Position numbers and translations under genes: made by a program. From Sphingopyxis flava (GTDB taxonomy: Bacteria > Pseudomonadota > Alphaproteobacteria > Sphingomonadales > Sphingomonadaceae), in the NCBI RefSeq assembly GCF_900168005.1, contig NZ_FUYP01000006.1:1-64000 (forward strand): a DNA stretch of 64,000 nt. Direction: 5' to 3'. The number at the start of each line of letters is the position of its first letter. Position 1 is the first letter of the stretch. This document shows positions 8,619 to 18,577 of this stretch, piece after piece. The notes under the pieces were generated by a model. That model ran no database searches. It worked only from the letters and a program-made list of their open reading frames with translations, and was not told where the DNA came from.

Positions 8619-8999
8619 CTAGCTCGAGCGCGCGCTGTCGACGCTCCAGATCCCGGCGCCGCGCGCCGCGATGAACAGGAAGATGAAGCAATAAAGCGCG
8701 ATCGTTTCACCGCCGTTGGCGATGGGGTAAAGGCCCTGGCTCCCGTGTACCATCCAGTAACCGACAGCCGCCATGCCGCTTGCAACGAAAGCAGCGGGAC
8801 GGGTGAAGAGGCCAAGGATGATGAGGCCGCCCGCGATGAGTTCGATAACGCCCGCAGCCTGCAGCAGGGGGCTGAGGGGCATCGGAAAGTCGGTTGGAAA
8901 ATTGAAGAATTTCTGCACGCCGTGCGCGAGGAACAGCAGGCCCGCAACGATCCGCAGCAGCGCATAGGCCTGTTCGCCAAAACCATCGAGAAACTTCAT
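8619..8999 (-). CDS. DoxX-family membrane protein
   Basis: A 126-residue integral membrane protein with four predicted helices: LLRIVAGLLFLAHGVQKFF, AAGVIELIAGGLIILGLFT, AAFVASGMAAVGYWMVHG and IALYCFIFLFIAARGAG. The RIVAGLLFLAHGVQKFF element with the PMPL segment after it is typical of DoxX/YphA proteins. Some members are quinol-interacting subunits or take part in oxidative stress complexes; the role here is unknown. A ggaggggaagg site precedes the ATG. It diverges from the ECF41-controlled pair, which often has oxidoreductase-type partners. Confidence 0.85.
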   Translation of the reverse strand: MKFLDGFGEQAYALLRIVAGLLFLAHGVQKFFNFPTDFPMPLSPLLQAAGVIELIAGGLIILGLFTRPAAFVASGMAAVGYWMVHGSQGLYPIANGGETIALYCFIFLFIAARGAGIWSVDSARSS

Positions 9000-9147
9000 G
9001 ATCCTTCCCCTCCTGTCAAACGACGGGGCGATGCTAATCCAGCTTTGGAATCCGGCAAAGCGACTTGTTCAAAAGGATTGATTTTCAAAGATTAAGCCCC
9101 GCATTTCGGGCCCGTTGCGGCGGGCATCTCAATTTTTTCGGGCCGTA

Positions 9148-9174
9148 TGTCACATCCGCCGCTGCTGGCTCGTC
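9148..9174 (+). promoter_or_regulatory. ECF41 sigma factor-dependent promoter
   Basis: TGTCACA at 9148-9154, then 16 bases, then CGTC at 9171-9174. This equals the described ECF41 promoter consensus (TGTCACA, 16-17 bases, CGTC). It sits 33 bases before the ATG of the carboxymuconolactone decarboxylase gene, whose downstream partner is an ECF41 sigma factor. Transcription would start near 9181, leaving a short leader with the aaggaga ribosome site. Confidence 0.85.
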
Positions 9175-9206
9175 ATGTCTGTACAACCAAACCAAGGAGA
9201 CACGAC

Positions 9207-9668
9207 ATGACCAAGGTTACCGATCCTTTCGCCGCATCGCCTCAGCTGATGAAGCAGTGGATGGCGGTGAGCCTCGCTGCCGAAAAGAGCCTCGAGAAGA
9301 GCCTCATCGAGCTGGTGAAGATCCGCGCGTCGATCCTCAACGGCTGCGCCAACTGCATCAACATGCACACCGCTGATGCCCGGGCAGCGGGCGAAACCGA
9401 GCAGCGCATCTATCTGCTCGCCGCGTGGCGCGATGCGCCCGTTTTCACCCCCCGCGAACGCGCCGCGCTCGCCTGGACCGATGCCTTGACCCGCTTGTCA
9501 CAAGGACACACACAAGATGAGGCGCGCGCGGCGCTCGATGCGCATTTTACCGCGGAGGAGCAGATGAACCTCACCGTCATGATCAACGTCATCAATGGCT
9601 GGAACCGTATCGCTGTTGGCTTCGGCCTCTGGTACGAAGGCGGCGCGCCGGCGGCGAAGGCGGCCTGA
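9207..9668 (+). CDS. Carboxymuconolactone decarboxylase/AhpD-like protein (COE partner of ECF41)
   Basis: A 153-residue AhpD-fold protein. The motif CANCINMHTADARAAGETEQ supplies the redox CxxC and the nearby histidine used by AhpD-type peroxidase reductases. A second conserved part reads LTVMINVINGWNRIAVGFG. ATG 9207 has aaggaga upstream; the frame is open earlier without a ribosome site. Genes of this type (carboxymuconolactone decarboxylase, oxidoreductase or epimerase, together called COE) are the usual single target of ECF41 sigma factors. It overlaps the sigma gene by one base (TGATG). Its substrate is unknown. Confidence 0.9.
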   Translation: MTKVTDPFAASPQLMKQWMAVSLAAEKSLEKSLIELVKIRASILNGCANCINMHTADARAAGETEQRIYLLAAWRDAPVFTPRERAALAWTDALTRLSQGHTQDEARAALDAHFTAEEQMNLTVMINVINGWNRIAVGFGLWYEGGAPAAKAA

Positions 9669-10534
9669 TGACGCCGAAAGGCGCCCCTCATCTGGCGGAC
9701 GCAGCGGCGAGTTTCGATCCGCTGCGTCCCCTCTTGACCCGCGTTGCCTATCGCATGCTCGGCTCGGTTGCGGATGCGGAAGATGTCGTCCAGGACGCCT
9801 TTCTCCGCTGGCTGGCGGCCGAGCGCGCCGAGGTGCGCGAACCGGCCGCATTTCTGCGGCGCACGGTGACGCGGCTTTGCCTTGATCAACTGAAATCGGC
9901 GCGGCGCACCCGCGAAACTTATATCGGTCCCTGGCTCCCCGACCCGCTCGTCGAGGATGATGATGATGATGATGTCACGTTACCGCTGATGCTTGCGCTC
10001 GAGCGGCTCTCTCCCCTCGAGCGCGCGGCCTTTCTGCTGCACGACGTCTTCGGCGTCGCCTTCGACGAGGTGGCGGCGACGATCGGCCGCGATGCTGCCG
10101 CTGCGCGGCAGCTGGCCGCACGTGCCCGCATGCACGTCCGCGAGGCGCGGCCGCGCTACAAGCTTGAAAAGGAGCGGGGTCTGGAAATCGCCAGCGCTTT
10201 CTTCGCGGCCTCGCGCAGCGGCGACATGAGCAGGCTCGGCGCCCTGCTTGCCGCGGACGTCGGCATGTGGTCCGATGGCGGCGGCAAGCGCCCCGCGGCA
10301 ACCGAGCCGGTGATTGGCTTCGACATCGTGATGAAGCTTCATCGAAGCCTCGCCGTGCTGTTCGGCAAATATGGCTCGAGCCTCGTCCACACCGGGATGA
10401 TCAACGGCCTTCCCGGCTTCGTCACCCGCGAAGCGGACGGCGAGCTTCAGACCACCGCGCTCGAGATCGAGGATGGCAAGGTCACCGGCATCTATGTGAT
10501 GCGCAACCCCGACAAGCTGCGTCACATGCATTGA
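9668..10534 (+). CDS. ECF41-family (SigJ-like) RNA polymerase sigma factor
   Basis: A 288-residue ECF sigma factor. Sigma region 2 includes AYRMLGSVADAEDVVQDAFL, and region 4 includes LSPLERAAFLLHDVFGVAFD. A SnoaL-like C-terminal extension (residues 175-288) replaces an anti-sigma factor and adjusts activity. The extension carries the ECF41 marks DGGGK (WSDGGGKRPA) and NPDKL (RNPDKLRHMH). The linker between regions 2 and 4 contains six consecutive Asp residues coded by a GAT repeat. It is cotranscribed with the COE gene from an ECF41-type promoter, so autoregulation is expected. No anti-sigma gene is nearby. Confidence 0.92.
   Translation: MTPKGAPHLADAAASFDPLRPLLTRVAYRMLGSVADAEDVVQDAFLRWLAAERAEVREPAAFLRRTVTRLCLDQLKSARRTRETYIGPWLPDPLVEDDDDDDVTLPLMLALERLSPLERAAFLLHDVFGVAFDEVAATIGRDAAAARQLAARARMHVREARPRYKLEKERGLEIASAFFAASRSGDMSRLGALLAADVGMWSDGGGKRPAATEPVIGFDIVMKLHRSLAVLFGKYGSSLVHTGMINGLPGFVTREADGELQTTALEIEDGKVTGIYVMRNPDKLRHMH
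9956..9973 (+). repeat. (GAT)6 triplet repeat inside the ECF41 gene
   Basis: Six perfect GAT units code for Asp in the linker between sigma regions 2 and 4. Changes in unit number would keep the frame and only alter linker length. Confidence 0.9.
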
Positions 10535-10562
10535 CCTTCCGGCTCATCCGGCTCGCATGCGC

Positions 10563-11168
10563 TCAGGGCAGGGCGGTGAGTTCAGCAACGCGGATCGCCT
10601 TCGAGGCGAGCATGGGTTCCAGAATGATGCCGATGCGGCGCGCCCGCGCCGAGTGCGCCGTGATATTGTAGAGGCTGTTGGCAATAACGTCGGCGATCTG
10701 GATCCCGTCGCTCCGGCGGCTATCGGCGAGCGAGGCGCGGCCCCATCCTGAAAGACCTGCCTGGATCGTGTCGCGGACGCGCGCGAGAATCGCAGGGTCG
10801 TAGCGCCCATCGTCGATCACGACGTCGCTACACACACCGCCCGTTTCGGGCAGCCAGCGCGCGACCGCGGTGTCGAGGAGCGCGGCATAAAGCTCAAGGT
10901 CGGTCGGGGCCTGGCCGTTTGGCTTCGGGGCGAGTTTTGCGCTTTGGGCGACCGCGACCCAGGCGCGCCCGCCCGCGCGATCGAAAAGCTCGAGCAGATA
11001 GGCGCGCTCGGTCAGGCTGATGCGGCTCCCCTTGAGTTCGCCGCGAAGGCCGGTGACGGCACGAAAGCGCGCGTGGATCGACGCCGCCGCCTCAGGGGTG
11101 AGCATCACCGCGGAAAAGGTCATCGCCCCCGCGCTGAGCCCGCCCGATTCATCGCAATAGATCGTCAT
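10563..11168 (-). CDS. DUF3800 domain protein
   Basis: A 201-residue protein beginning MTIYCDESGGLSAGAMTF, the acidic DES motif at the end of the first strand that marks DUF3800. A second acidic cluster is DVVIDDGRYDP, and near the C-terminus LADSRRSDGIQIADVIANS completes an RNase H-like set of carboxylates. The biochemical role of DUF3800 is not established; many members occur in phage or defence settings. This one is 18 bases downstream of a small exported protein on the same strand, behind ftsH, with ordinary codon use and no mobile-element genes next to it. Confidence 0.8.
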   Translation of the reverse strand: MTIYCDESGGLSAGAMTFSAVMLTPEAAASIHARFRAVTGLRGELKGSRISLTERAYLLELFDRAGGRAWVAVAQSAKLAPKPNGQAPTDLELYAALLDTAVARWLPETGGVCSDVVIDDGRYDPAILARVRDTIQAGLSGWGRASLADSRRSDGIQIADVIANSLYNITAHSARARRIGIILEPMLASKAIRVAELTALP

Positions 11169-11186
11169 GACCCCAGCGTTGGCCGA

Positions 11187-11573
11187 TTATGCGGGACAGG
11201 GGTAGCGCTTTTTCATGAGCGCATCGAAGGCCGAATAGATCGAGACCGATGGACGCCGGGGCGCGGGATAGCTGCGCAGATGCGCGAGCCATTGCTGAGG
11301 GGTAAGTGTGCCGGTTTCAGGCGGGCAGCTCGTCGTCTTGCGGCCCGCGCGGCGCTCGGCGTCGACCCGCGCCTTGTAGCGTCTGGCGGCGGCGATGACC
11401 TCACCCTTTAGCCGGCTCGCCTCCGGCGTCGCCATTGCGAGCGGCCCCAGGCGCAAGATGGCATCCGATCGCGCGAGAAATGCGGCAACGCTCATCTCGC
11501 CGGGCGCCATAGCGCAAAACAGACACCCGGCCATGAGGGCAGGGCCAATGCGGGCGATGTCCCCCCGGATCAT
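11187..11573 (-). CDS. Small exported protein, Rap1a/Tai immunity-like
   Basis: A 128-residue protein with a hydrophobic N-terminus (GPALMAGCLFCAMAPG) suggesting export or an anchor. The mature part reads MSVAAFLARSDAILRLGPLA, then TSCPPETGTLTPQQWLAHLR and a C-terminal MKKRYPCPA. Paired cysteines and this pattern resemble the Rap1a/Tai family, first known as immunity proteins of type VI effectors, but no effector or type VI gene is visible here. The start ATG 11573 lies just upstream of the signal; the open frame continues into ftsH. The assignment is tentative. Confidence 0.55.
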   Translation of the reverse strand: MIRGDIARIGPALMAGCLFCAMAPGEMSVAAFLARSDAILRLGPLAMATPEASRLKGEVIAAARRYKARVDAERRAGRKTTSCPPETGTLTPQQWLAHLRSYPAPRRPSVSIYSAFDALMKKRYPCPA

Positions 11574-11589
11574 GCGGACGCGCTGTCGC

Positions 11590-13533
<1,944 letters not shown>

Positions 13534-13622
13534 GCGGAAATCTTTCCAGATGGTCGCGAAACGCCGCGACTCTTGGGCTCAAGATAGGAAGTTCAGGTTA
13601 AATGACAATGAGCCAATATGCC

Positions 13623-14609
13623 TCAGGCGCGGCCTTTTCGGCGGGGCGCGGCGGAAATGCGCCAGAAACCGGCGCCGGAGCCTTTGCCCGCATCGATCAG
13701 CAATTCGCCCACCATCGCCCGCCGCCCGGCACGCATCGCCGCGATAAGGCCGCCAAGCGTCTCGCCGCGCAGGCTGATCCGCGGGTCGTTCGCGCGAAGC
13801 CGCCGCTCGACGATGCGGCGGAAAATTTCGTCGGGATAGGCCTCGTCGCGGATCACCGACGGGTCGCTCGCATCGGGCCAGGCCGCGATCGCGGTCTCGA
13901 CTGCCCAATCGAGCGCGGCATCCGCCTCTCCCAGCCACTGCGCCGACCGCGATGCTGCCTGGGGGTCGAGAAATTCCTGCGATTGGAGCGCATGGCGCAG
14001 CCGCGCCCGGTCGAAGCGCCGATCGGCATTCGAGGGATCCTCAACGATCGGAAGATCGGCATCGAGCGCGAGCGCTGCAAGTTCGCTTCGCCGCCAATGG
14101 AGGAGCGGCCTCAGCACCGCGCCATTGGCGGCGCGCACGCCCGCCAGCCCGCCGACGCCGCTCGAGCGGTTGAGGCGCATGATCATCGTTTCGAGCTGAT
14201 CATCGGCATGATGCGCGGTCAGTATATGATCGAGCGCCAGCGCCTCGCGCCATTGTTCGAGCAAGCGGTAGCGTTCACTCCGCGCGGCTGCCTGCAAGGA
14301 GCCCGAAATAGGACAAGCGGGATGCAGGATCGCGTGCGGAATATGCTCGCGCGCGCAATAGCCCGCGACCATGCGCGCCTCCTCGGCAGACGCGTCGCGG
14401 AGCCTGTGATCGACCGTCGCCGCCGCGATCTGGCCTGGGAGCAGGGAAGCCATGAGCCACAAGAGCGCCATGCTGTCGGGTCCGCCCGACACGGCAACGC
14501 CGTATCTTTTGCCGTTCCAGTCCGGCCCCGCGAGCGCGGCAAGGTCGGCGGCAAAGCGCTCGACGCTGCCCGCGTCAGCAGCCGGCTTTTGCTTTTGCGG
14601 CAGCGGCAT
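13623..14609 (-). CDS. tilS: tRNA(Ile)-lysidine synthase TilS
   Basis: TilS adds lysine to C34 of the CAT-anticodon tRNA-Ile so that it reads AUA. The PP-loop ATP site is VAVSGGPDSMALLWLM near residue 35, and HHADDQLETMIMRLNRSSG is the second conserved motif. ATG 14609 gives 328 residues and overlaps the end of cpoB by 35 bases. The frame stays open upstream, where it lies antisense to nothing but in a different frame of cpoB, so a longer start is unlikely. It is essential in most bacteria. ftsH follows 90 bases downstream. Confidence 0.92.
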   Translation of the reverse strand: MPLPQKQKPAADAGSVERFAADLAALAGPDWNGKRYGVAVSGGPDSMALLWLMASLLPGQIAAATVDHRLRDASAEEARMVAGYCAREHIPHAILHPACPISGSLQAAARSERYRLLEQWREALALDHILTAHHADDQLETMIMRLNRSSGVGGLAGVRAANGAVLRPLLHWRRSELAALALDADLPIVEDPSNADRRFDRARLRHALQSQEFLDPQAASRSAQWLGEADAALDWAVETAIAAWPDASDPSVIRDEAYPDEIFRRIVERRLRANDPRISLRGETLGGLIAAMRAGRRAMVGELLIDAGKGSGAGFWRISAAPRRKGRA

Positions 14610-15498
14610 CGTCGCGGACGTCCTTCGGCGCCTTGTCTCCATAGACTTCATCAAGCTCGCGAAAAGCCTTGCAGGCGTCGCTCTTGCGGCCAAGCTTCGT
14701 GAGCGCAACTCCCATGTACATGAGACTATGGGGGGCGCGCGGGCCGCTAGGCTGGGCCTTGTAATTATTGTAGAAGGCGACCGCGGCGAGACTCGGCTTG
14801 CCCTCGTCGAGATAGGCACGCCCGAGGAGGTTCTGCGCAAAGCTTGCATAGCTGTTCTTCGGCCATTTCTCGGCCACCTGCTTCAGCTGCGCCTGCGCCT
14901 CGGGGTAGAGCTTTGCTTCCCAGAGGCGGTATCCATAGGTGTAGGCATCGGCGACCTCATTGCCCGTCGCGGGAATCTCGACCTTCTTCACGAGCGCAAG
15001 CCGCGCTGCGTCGCCGCCGCTGGCCGCGGGCTTTTCCTCGGGCTTTTTGGCAGGAGCGGGCGATGCAGAGCTCGCCGTCGGCCGCACCGCGGGAGCAAGG
15101 CTCGCGGTTGCGGTTTCCGCGGGCGATGCGATGCGCTTTTCCATTTCGGCCTTGTAGGCGGCGAACTGCTTTTCCAGTTCGCGCAGCTGATAGGCATTCT
15201 GCTCGGTCTGGCCGGTCAGCGTCTGGAGCTGCGCTTCCAGCGCATCGACGCGCGCGATAAGGTCGATCACCGGCGCGGTGCTCTTCACCCGCTCCCCGGG
15301 CGTCTTGTCGGGCGCGATCTCGCCTTCGAAGAAGGCCGGGCTGCCGCCGGGAAAGACCGTGCGCTGGACCGCGCGCATTTCCTTCTCCAGCCGCTCGACG
15401 CGCTTGTCGATGGTCCCGTCCTGCGCTGAGGCAGCCGGCGCCATCATGGTCAGAGCGGCGCTCGCTGCGCCGAAATACAGGATGTTTCGCATCTTCAT
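14575..15498 (-). CDS. cpoB: Cell division coordinator CpoB/YbgF (Tol-Pal system)
   Basis: A periplasmic protein of about 307 residues. The signal peptide is MKMRNILYFGAASAALTMMA with cleavage at ASA-QD. A coiled-coil trimerisation region (residues 30-150, rich in Glu, Gln and Leu) is followed by an Ala/Pro linker and then TPR repeats (for example ADAYTYGYRLWEAKLYPEAQ and FAQNLLGRAYLDEGKPSLA). CpoB links Tol-Pal constriction with peptidoglycan synthesis. ATG 15498 is preferred to GTG 15516 because it begins the signal peptide. Pal and Tol genes, often adjacent, are not in the window; a rodZ-like gene is upstream. Confidence 0.88.
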   Translation of the reverse strand: MKMRNILYFGAASAALTMMAPAASAQDGTIDKRVERLEKEMRAVQRTVFPGGSPAFFEGEIAPDKTPGERVKSTAPVIDLIARVDALEAQLQTLTGQTEQNAYQLRELEKQFAAYKAEMEKRIASPAETATASLAPAVRPTASSASPAPAKKPEEKPAASGGDAARLALVKKVEIPATGNEVADAYTYGYRLWEAKLYPEAQAQLKQVAEKWPKNSYASFAQNLLGRAYLDEGKPSLAAVAFYNNYKAQPSGPRAPHSLMYMGVALTKLGRKSDACKAFRELDEVYGDKAPKDVRDDAAAAKAKAGC

Positions 15499-15611
15499 CT
15501 TTCGATCAGCCCCCACAGGTTAACCATTTGCGCACCCATAACGCGGCAAGGGACGGCCGCGCAAACCCATTTCGGACAGCGGCCATGCGCCGGGACGGAA
15601 AGCGCGGCGCG

Positions 15612-16466
15612 TCAGCGCTTGGGAGCGGGGGCGGCGGGGGCGCCGCCGCTGCTTCCTTCGGCGCGCGCGATGAGGTCGGCGGGCTTTAACGAGACGCCCT
15701 TGACCAGCGTATCGGCAGGGCCGATGGCCCCGACATCGCGGCCGCCTACGGTCACTTTGAGCGCCTGCGGAATGCTGGTGCGCAGCGTGAACTGCTCGAT
15801 ATAGGCGGGCGGAACCTGATAAACCTCGCCCGGGTCGAGCGTGCGCCAATTTTCGGTCTTGCCGGTCGCATCGTCGAAGCCGATCCAGACTTCGGACAGG
15901 CCGGTGAGCACGACGGGGGCATCTTGCGCAACCTGCGCCGTGCCCGCGGCGCCTGCCGTGGCGGATTGAGCCGACGTGGCATCGGCTGCGGGGGCTTCCG
16001 AGGCATCGGCGTCGGCATTTTGGGCGGCAATCAGGGCCTCGTCGGGTTCGACCGACAGGAAACGCCACACACCATAGGCCGACGCGAGGAGCGCGGTGAT
16101 GATCACCAGCGTCCAGGTCAGCCGCGCCGTGGGGAGGCGCGCAGGATCCGTCGGCTCATAGGCCTCGTAAGCCGGTCGGGCTACATATTCGTCTTCCTCG
16201 AGCTCGCGGCGCACCGCAGCGCCGATCTCGGCTTCGGGAAGATCGACCGCGCGGGCGTAGGCGCGGGCAAAGCCGGTGACGTAGGTGCGGCCGGGCAGAC
16301 CGGAAAAATCGGATTTCTCGATCGCATCCAGGTGGCGCTGGGTGATCCGCGTCCGGGTCGCGATATCGGCGAGCGAGAGCCCCGCCGCCTCGCGCGCAAG
16401 CCGGAGCCTGTCGCCGGTGCGCGTAATCGCCAGTTCGCCCTGCTCGGCGACCTCTTCGTCTGCCAT
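15612..16466 (-). CDS. RodZ-like helix-turn-helix membrane protein
   Basis: A 284-residue protein. The cytoplasmic N-terminal helix-turn-helix domain includes RLRLAREAAGLSLADIATRT and ITQRHLDAIEKSDFSGLPGR. A single transmembrane helix (TWTLVIITALLASAYGVWRF) follows at about residues 126-146. The periplasmic C-terminal DUF4115 domain starts near VVLTGLSEVWIGFDDATGK. RodZ connects MreB filaments to the cell-wall elongation complex. ATG 16466 is chosen for the ggagac site just upstream; ATG 16499 is an alternative adding 11 residues. The gene heads the minus-strand run to cpoB, tilS and ftsH. Confidence 0.87.
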   Translation of the reverse strand: MADEEVAEQGELAITRTGDRLRLAREAAGLSLADIATRTRITQRHLDAIEKSDFSGLPGRTYVTGFARAYARAVDLPEAEIGAAVRRELEEDEYVARPAYEAYEPTDPARLPTARLTWTLVIITALLASAYGVWRFLSVEPDEALIAAQNADADASEAPAADATSAQSATAGAAGTAQVAQDAPVVLTGLSEVWIGFDDATGKTENWRTLDPGEVYQVPPAYIEQFTLRTSIPQALKVTVGGRDVGAIGPADTLVKGVSLKPADLIARAEGSSGGAPAAPAPKR

Positions 16467-16611
16467 TACTGTCTCCGTGCCAGCCGTTTGCGACCCCATG
16501 TCGGCCGTGTCGGGGCACGTTCTCGCATCGACAATGCCGCAAAGTCAAATGAAGTTCGGCAAATAGCCAACCGAAATGACCTGCGCTTGGCGTGATCGGC
16601 CGCGAAGGCCG

Positions 16612-17913
16612 TCAGAGCACATATTTGCTAAGGTCGGTATCGCCCACGACATCGGCGAGCTGGCGGTCGACATAGGCCGCATCGACGGTCAGCGCTGTGC
16701 CTGCCATATCTTCGGCATTGAAGCTTACCTCCTCGACAAGCCGTTCCATGATCGTCTGGAGCCGGCGGGCGCCGATATTCTCGACCTTCTCATTGACCTC
16801 GGCGGCGAGTTTCGCAACGCGCGCGATTGCATCGTCGGTAAAGGAGAGCGTCACGCCTTCGGTGCTGATGAGCGCGGCATATTGTTCAGGCAGCCCCGCC
16901 TTCGTTTCCGAGAGGATGCGCACGAAGTCAGCTTCGCTGAGCGCGCCGAGTTCGACACGGATCGGCAAGCGGCCCTGAAGTTCGGGCAAGAGGTCGGAGG
17001 GCTTGGCGACATGAAAGGCGCCCGAGGCAATGAAGAGGACATGGTCGGTCTTCATCGGGCCATATTTGGTCGCGACCGTCGTGCCCTCGATGAGGGGGAG
17101 GAGGTCGCGCTGCACGCCTTCGCGGCTGATCGAACCGCCGCGCACGTCGCTGACGGCGATCTTGTCGATCTCATCGAGGAAAACGATCCCGTTCGCCTCG
17201 GCGTCGGCGAGGGCGACCCGCGCGACATCATCCTGGTCGAGGCGCTTGTCCTGCTCTTCCTCGATCAGCCGTGTCGCGGCATCGATAACCTTCAATTTGC
17301 GGCGCTTCTTCGGCGGACCGCCCATGGCCTTGCCGAGCATATCGGAGAGGTTGATCATGCTCATCTGTCCCGGCTGGCCGGGAAGCTCGAAGGTCATGCC
17401 GGGAGTGTCGGCCACCTCGATCTCGACTTCGCTCTCGTCGAGATGCCCTTCACGAATACGCTGGCGGAAACTCTGGCGCGTCGCCTCGCTCGCGCCCTTG
17501 CCGGTGAGTGCATCGAGCAATCGCTCCATCGCGGCTTCTTCGGCGGCGGCGCGCACCGCCTCGCGGCGCCGCTCCTTTTCGAGCCGCACGGCTTCCTCGA
17601 CGAGATCGCGCGCGATCTGCTCGACATCGCGGCCGACATAGCCAACCTCGGTGAACTTGGTCGCCTCGACCTTGATGAAGGGAGCATCGGCAAGCTTTGC
17701 GAGGCGCCGCGAAATCTCAGTCTTGCCGCAGCCTGTGGGCCCGATCATCAGGATATTCTTGGGGCTCACCTCGTCGCGCAGGTCAGGCGCAAGTTGCTGG
17801 CGGCGCCAGCGATTGCGCAGCGCGACCGCGACCGCGCGCTTCGCGGCGTCCTGGCCGATGATATGCGTGTCCAATGCGGCGACGATCGCCTTCGGCGTCA
17901 AATCCTTGTTCAT
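16612..17913 (-). CDS. hslU: ATP-dependent protease ATPase subunit HslU (ClpY)
   Basis: A 433-residue AAA+ unfoldase that feeds substrates into the HslV peptidase. The N-terminus has [20 protein letters not shown], Walker A is GPTGCGKTE (near residue 57), and the pore motif is GYVGRDV. Walker B is [12 protein letters not shown]. The C-terminal end, DLSKYVL, is the tail that docks into HslV. The variable I-domain lies at about residues 110-240. It follows hslV after 6 bases on the same strand, so the two are cotranscribed, probably from the heat-shock-like promoter before hslV. Confidence 0.97.
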   Translation of the reverse strand: MNKDLTPKAIVAALDTHIIGQDAAKRAVAVALRNRWRRQQLAPDLRDEVSPKNILMIGPTGCGKTEISRRLAKLADAPFIKVEATKFTEVGYVGRDVEQIARDLVEEAVRLEKERRREAVRAAAEEAAMERLLDALTGKGASEATRQSFRQRIREGHLDESEVEIEVADTPGMTFELPGQPGQMSMINLSDMLGKAMGGPPKKRRKLKVIDAATRLIEEEQDKRLDQDDVARVALADAEANGIVFLDEIDKIAVSDVRGGSISREGVQRDLLPLIEGTTVATKYGPMKTDHVLFIASGAFHVAKPSDLLPELQGRLPIRVELGALSEADFVRILSETKAGLPEQYAALISTEGVTLSFTDDAIARVAKLAAEVNEKVENIGARRLQTIMERLVEEVSFNAEDMAGTALTVDAAYVDRQLADVVGDTDLSKYVL

Positions 17914-17919
17914 GTTCGC

Positions 17920-18486
17920 TTATGCCTGGATTTCGATGATTTCCTGGGTGAACTGGTCGTTGGTATAGACGCAGATGTCAGCTGCGACTTCCATCGCCTT
18001 TCGGGCCAGGGTCTCAGGATCTTTTTCATAGTCGGCAAGCGCGCGGGCGGCCGAGAGCGCAAAATTGCCGCCCGATCCGATCGCTGCGATGCCGCCCTTG
18101 GGTTCGAGCACATCGCCATTGCCGGTGATCACCAGCGTGATCTCCTTGTCCGCGACGATCATCATCGCCTCGAGGTTGCGCAGAAATTTGTCGGTGCGCC
18201 AGTCCTTCGCGAGTTCGACAGCGGCGCGAAGCAATTGCCCGTTATGGCGTTCAAGCTTGGCTTCCAATCGTTCGAACAGCGTGAAGGCATCGGCGGTGGC
18301 GCCGGCAAAACCGCCGATGACGCTGCCGTCGTGAAGGCGGCGTACCTTTCTCGCATTGGGCTTCATCACCGTCTGGCCCATCGACACCTGGCCATCGCCG
18401 ATGATGACGACCTTGTCAGCTGTGCGAGCGGAAAGAATGGTGGTTCCGTGCCAGGGCGCGGCACGGTGCGCGGTCGGTTCGCTCAT
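17920..18486 (-). CDS. hslV: ATP-dependent protease peptidase subunit HslV (ClpQ)
   Basis: The proteasome-like peptidase of the HslUV complex, 188 residues. The catalytic N-terminal threonine is Thr15 in [10 protein letters not shown], so the first 14 residues form a short propeptide that must be removed, as known from other bacteria with extended Hsl[19 protein letters not shown] and [11 protein letters not shown] are family motifs. ATG 18486 is chosen because it precedes the propeptide. There is no ribosome site upstream, and a heat-shock-like promoter ends 8 bases before the ATG, so the mRNA may be leaderless. Confidence 0.95.
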   Translation of the reverse strand: MSEPTAHRAAPWHGTTILSARTADKVVIIGDGQVSMGQTVMKPNARKVRRLHDGSVIGGFAGATADAFTLFERLEAKLERHNGQLLRAAVELAKDWRTDKFLRNLEAMMIVADKEITLVITGNGDVLEPKGGIAAIGSGGNFALSAARALADYEKDPETLARKAMEVAADICVYTNDQFTQEIIEIQA

Positions 18487-18494
18487 GGCCCGCG

Positions 18495-18523
18495 ATATGG
18501 GAGATGCACAGCTGAGCTGCAAG
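18495..18523 (-). promoter_or_regulatory. Heat-shock (RpoH-type) promoter candidate for hslVU
   Basis: On the minus strand CTTGCAG (18517-18523) is followed after 14 bases by TCCCATAT (18495-18502). These match the sigma-32 pattern CTTGAAA, about 13-14 bases, CCCCATNT at 5 of 7 and 7 of 8 positions, counting N as a match. The element ends 8 bases before the hslV ATG. Confidence 0.55.
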
Positions 18524-18540
18524 GGGAGGGGAAAGCCGGC

Positions 18541-18569
18541 CTTGCCATCGCGGCGACTTTTCCCCACAT
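18541..18569 (+). promoter_or_regulatory. Heat-shock (RpoH-type) promoter candidate for the MBL-fold gene
   Basis: CTTGCCA (18541-18547) is followed after 14 bases by CCCCACAT (18562-18569), then 8 bases to the ATG at 18578. Spacer and distance to the start are the same as in the divergent hslV promoter. No ribosome site is visible between the element and the ATG. Confidence 0.45.
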
Positions 18570-18577
18570 CACGCGCC

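Noticed and set aside
13534..13622. EcfG or RpoH promoter before ftsH
   Set aside because: GAAC and CTTGAG words occur, but no matching second element was found at the proper distance.
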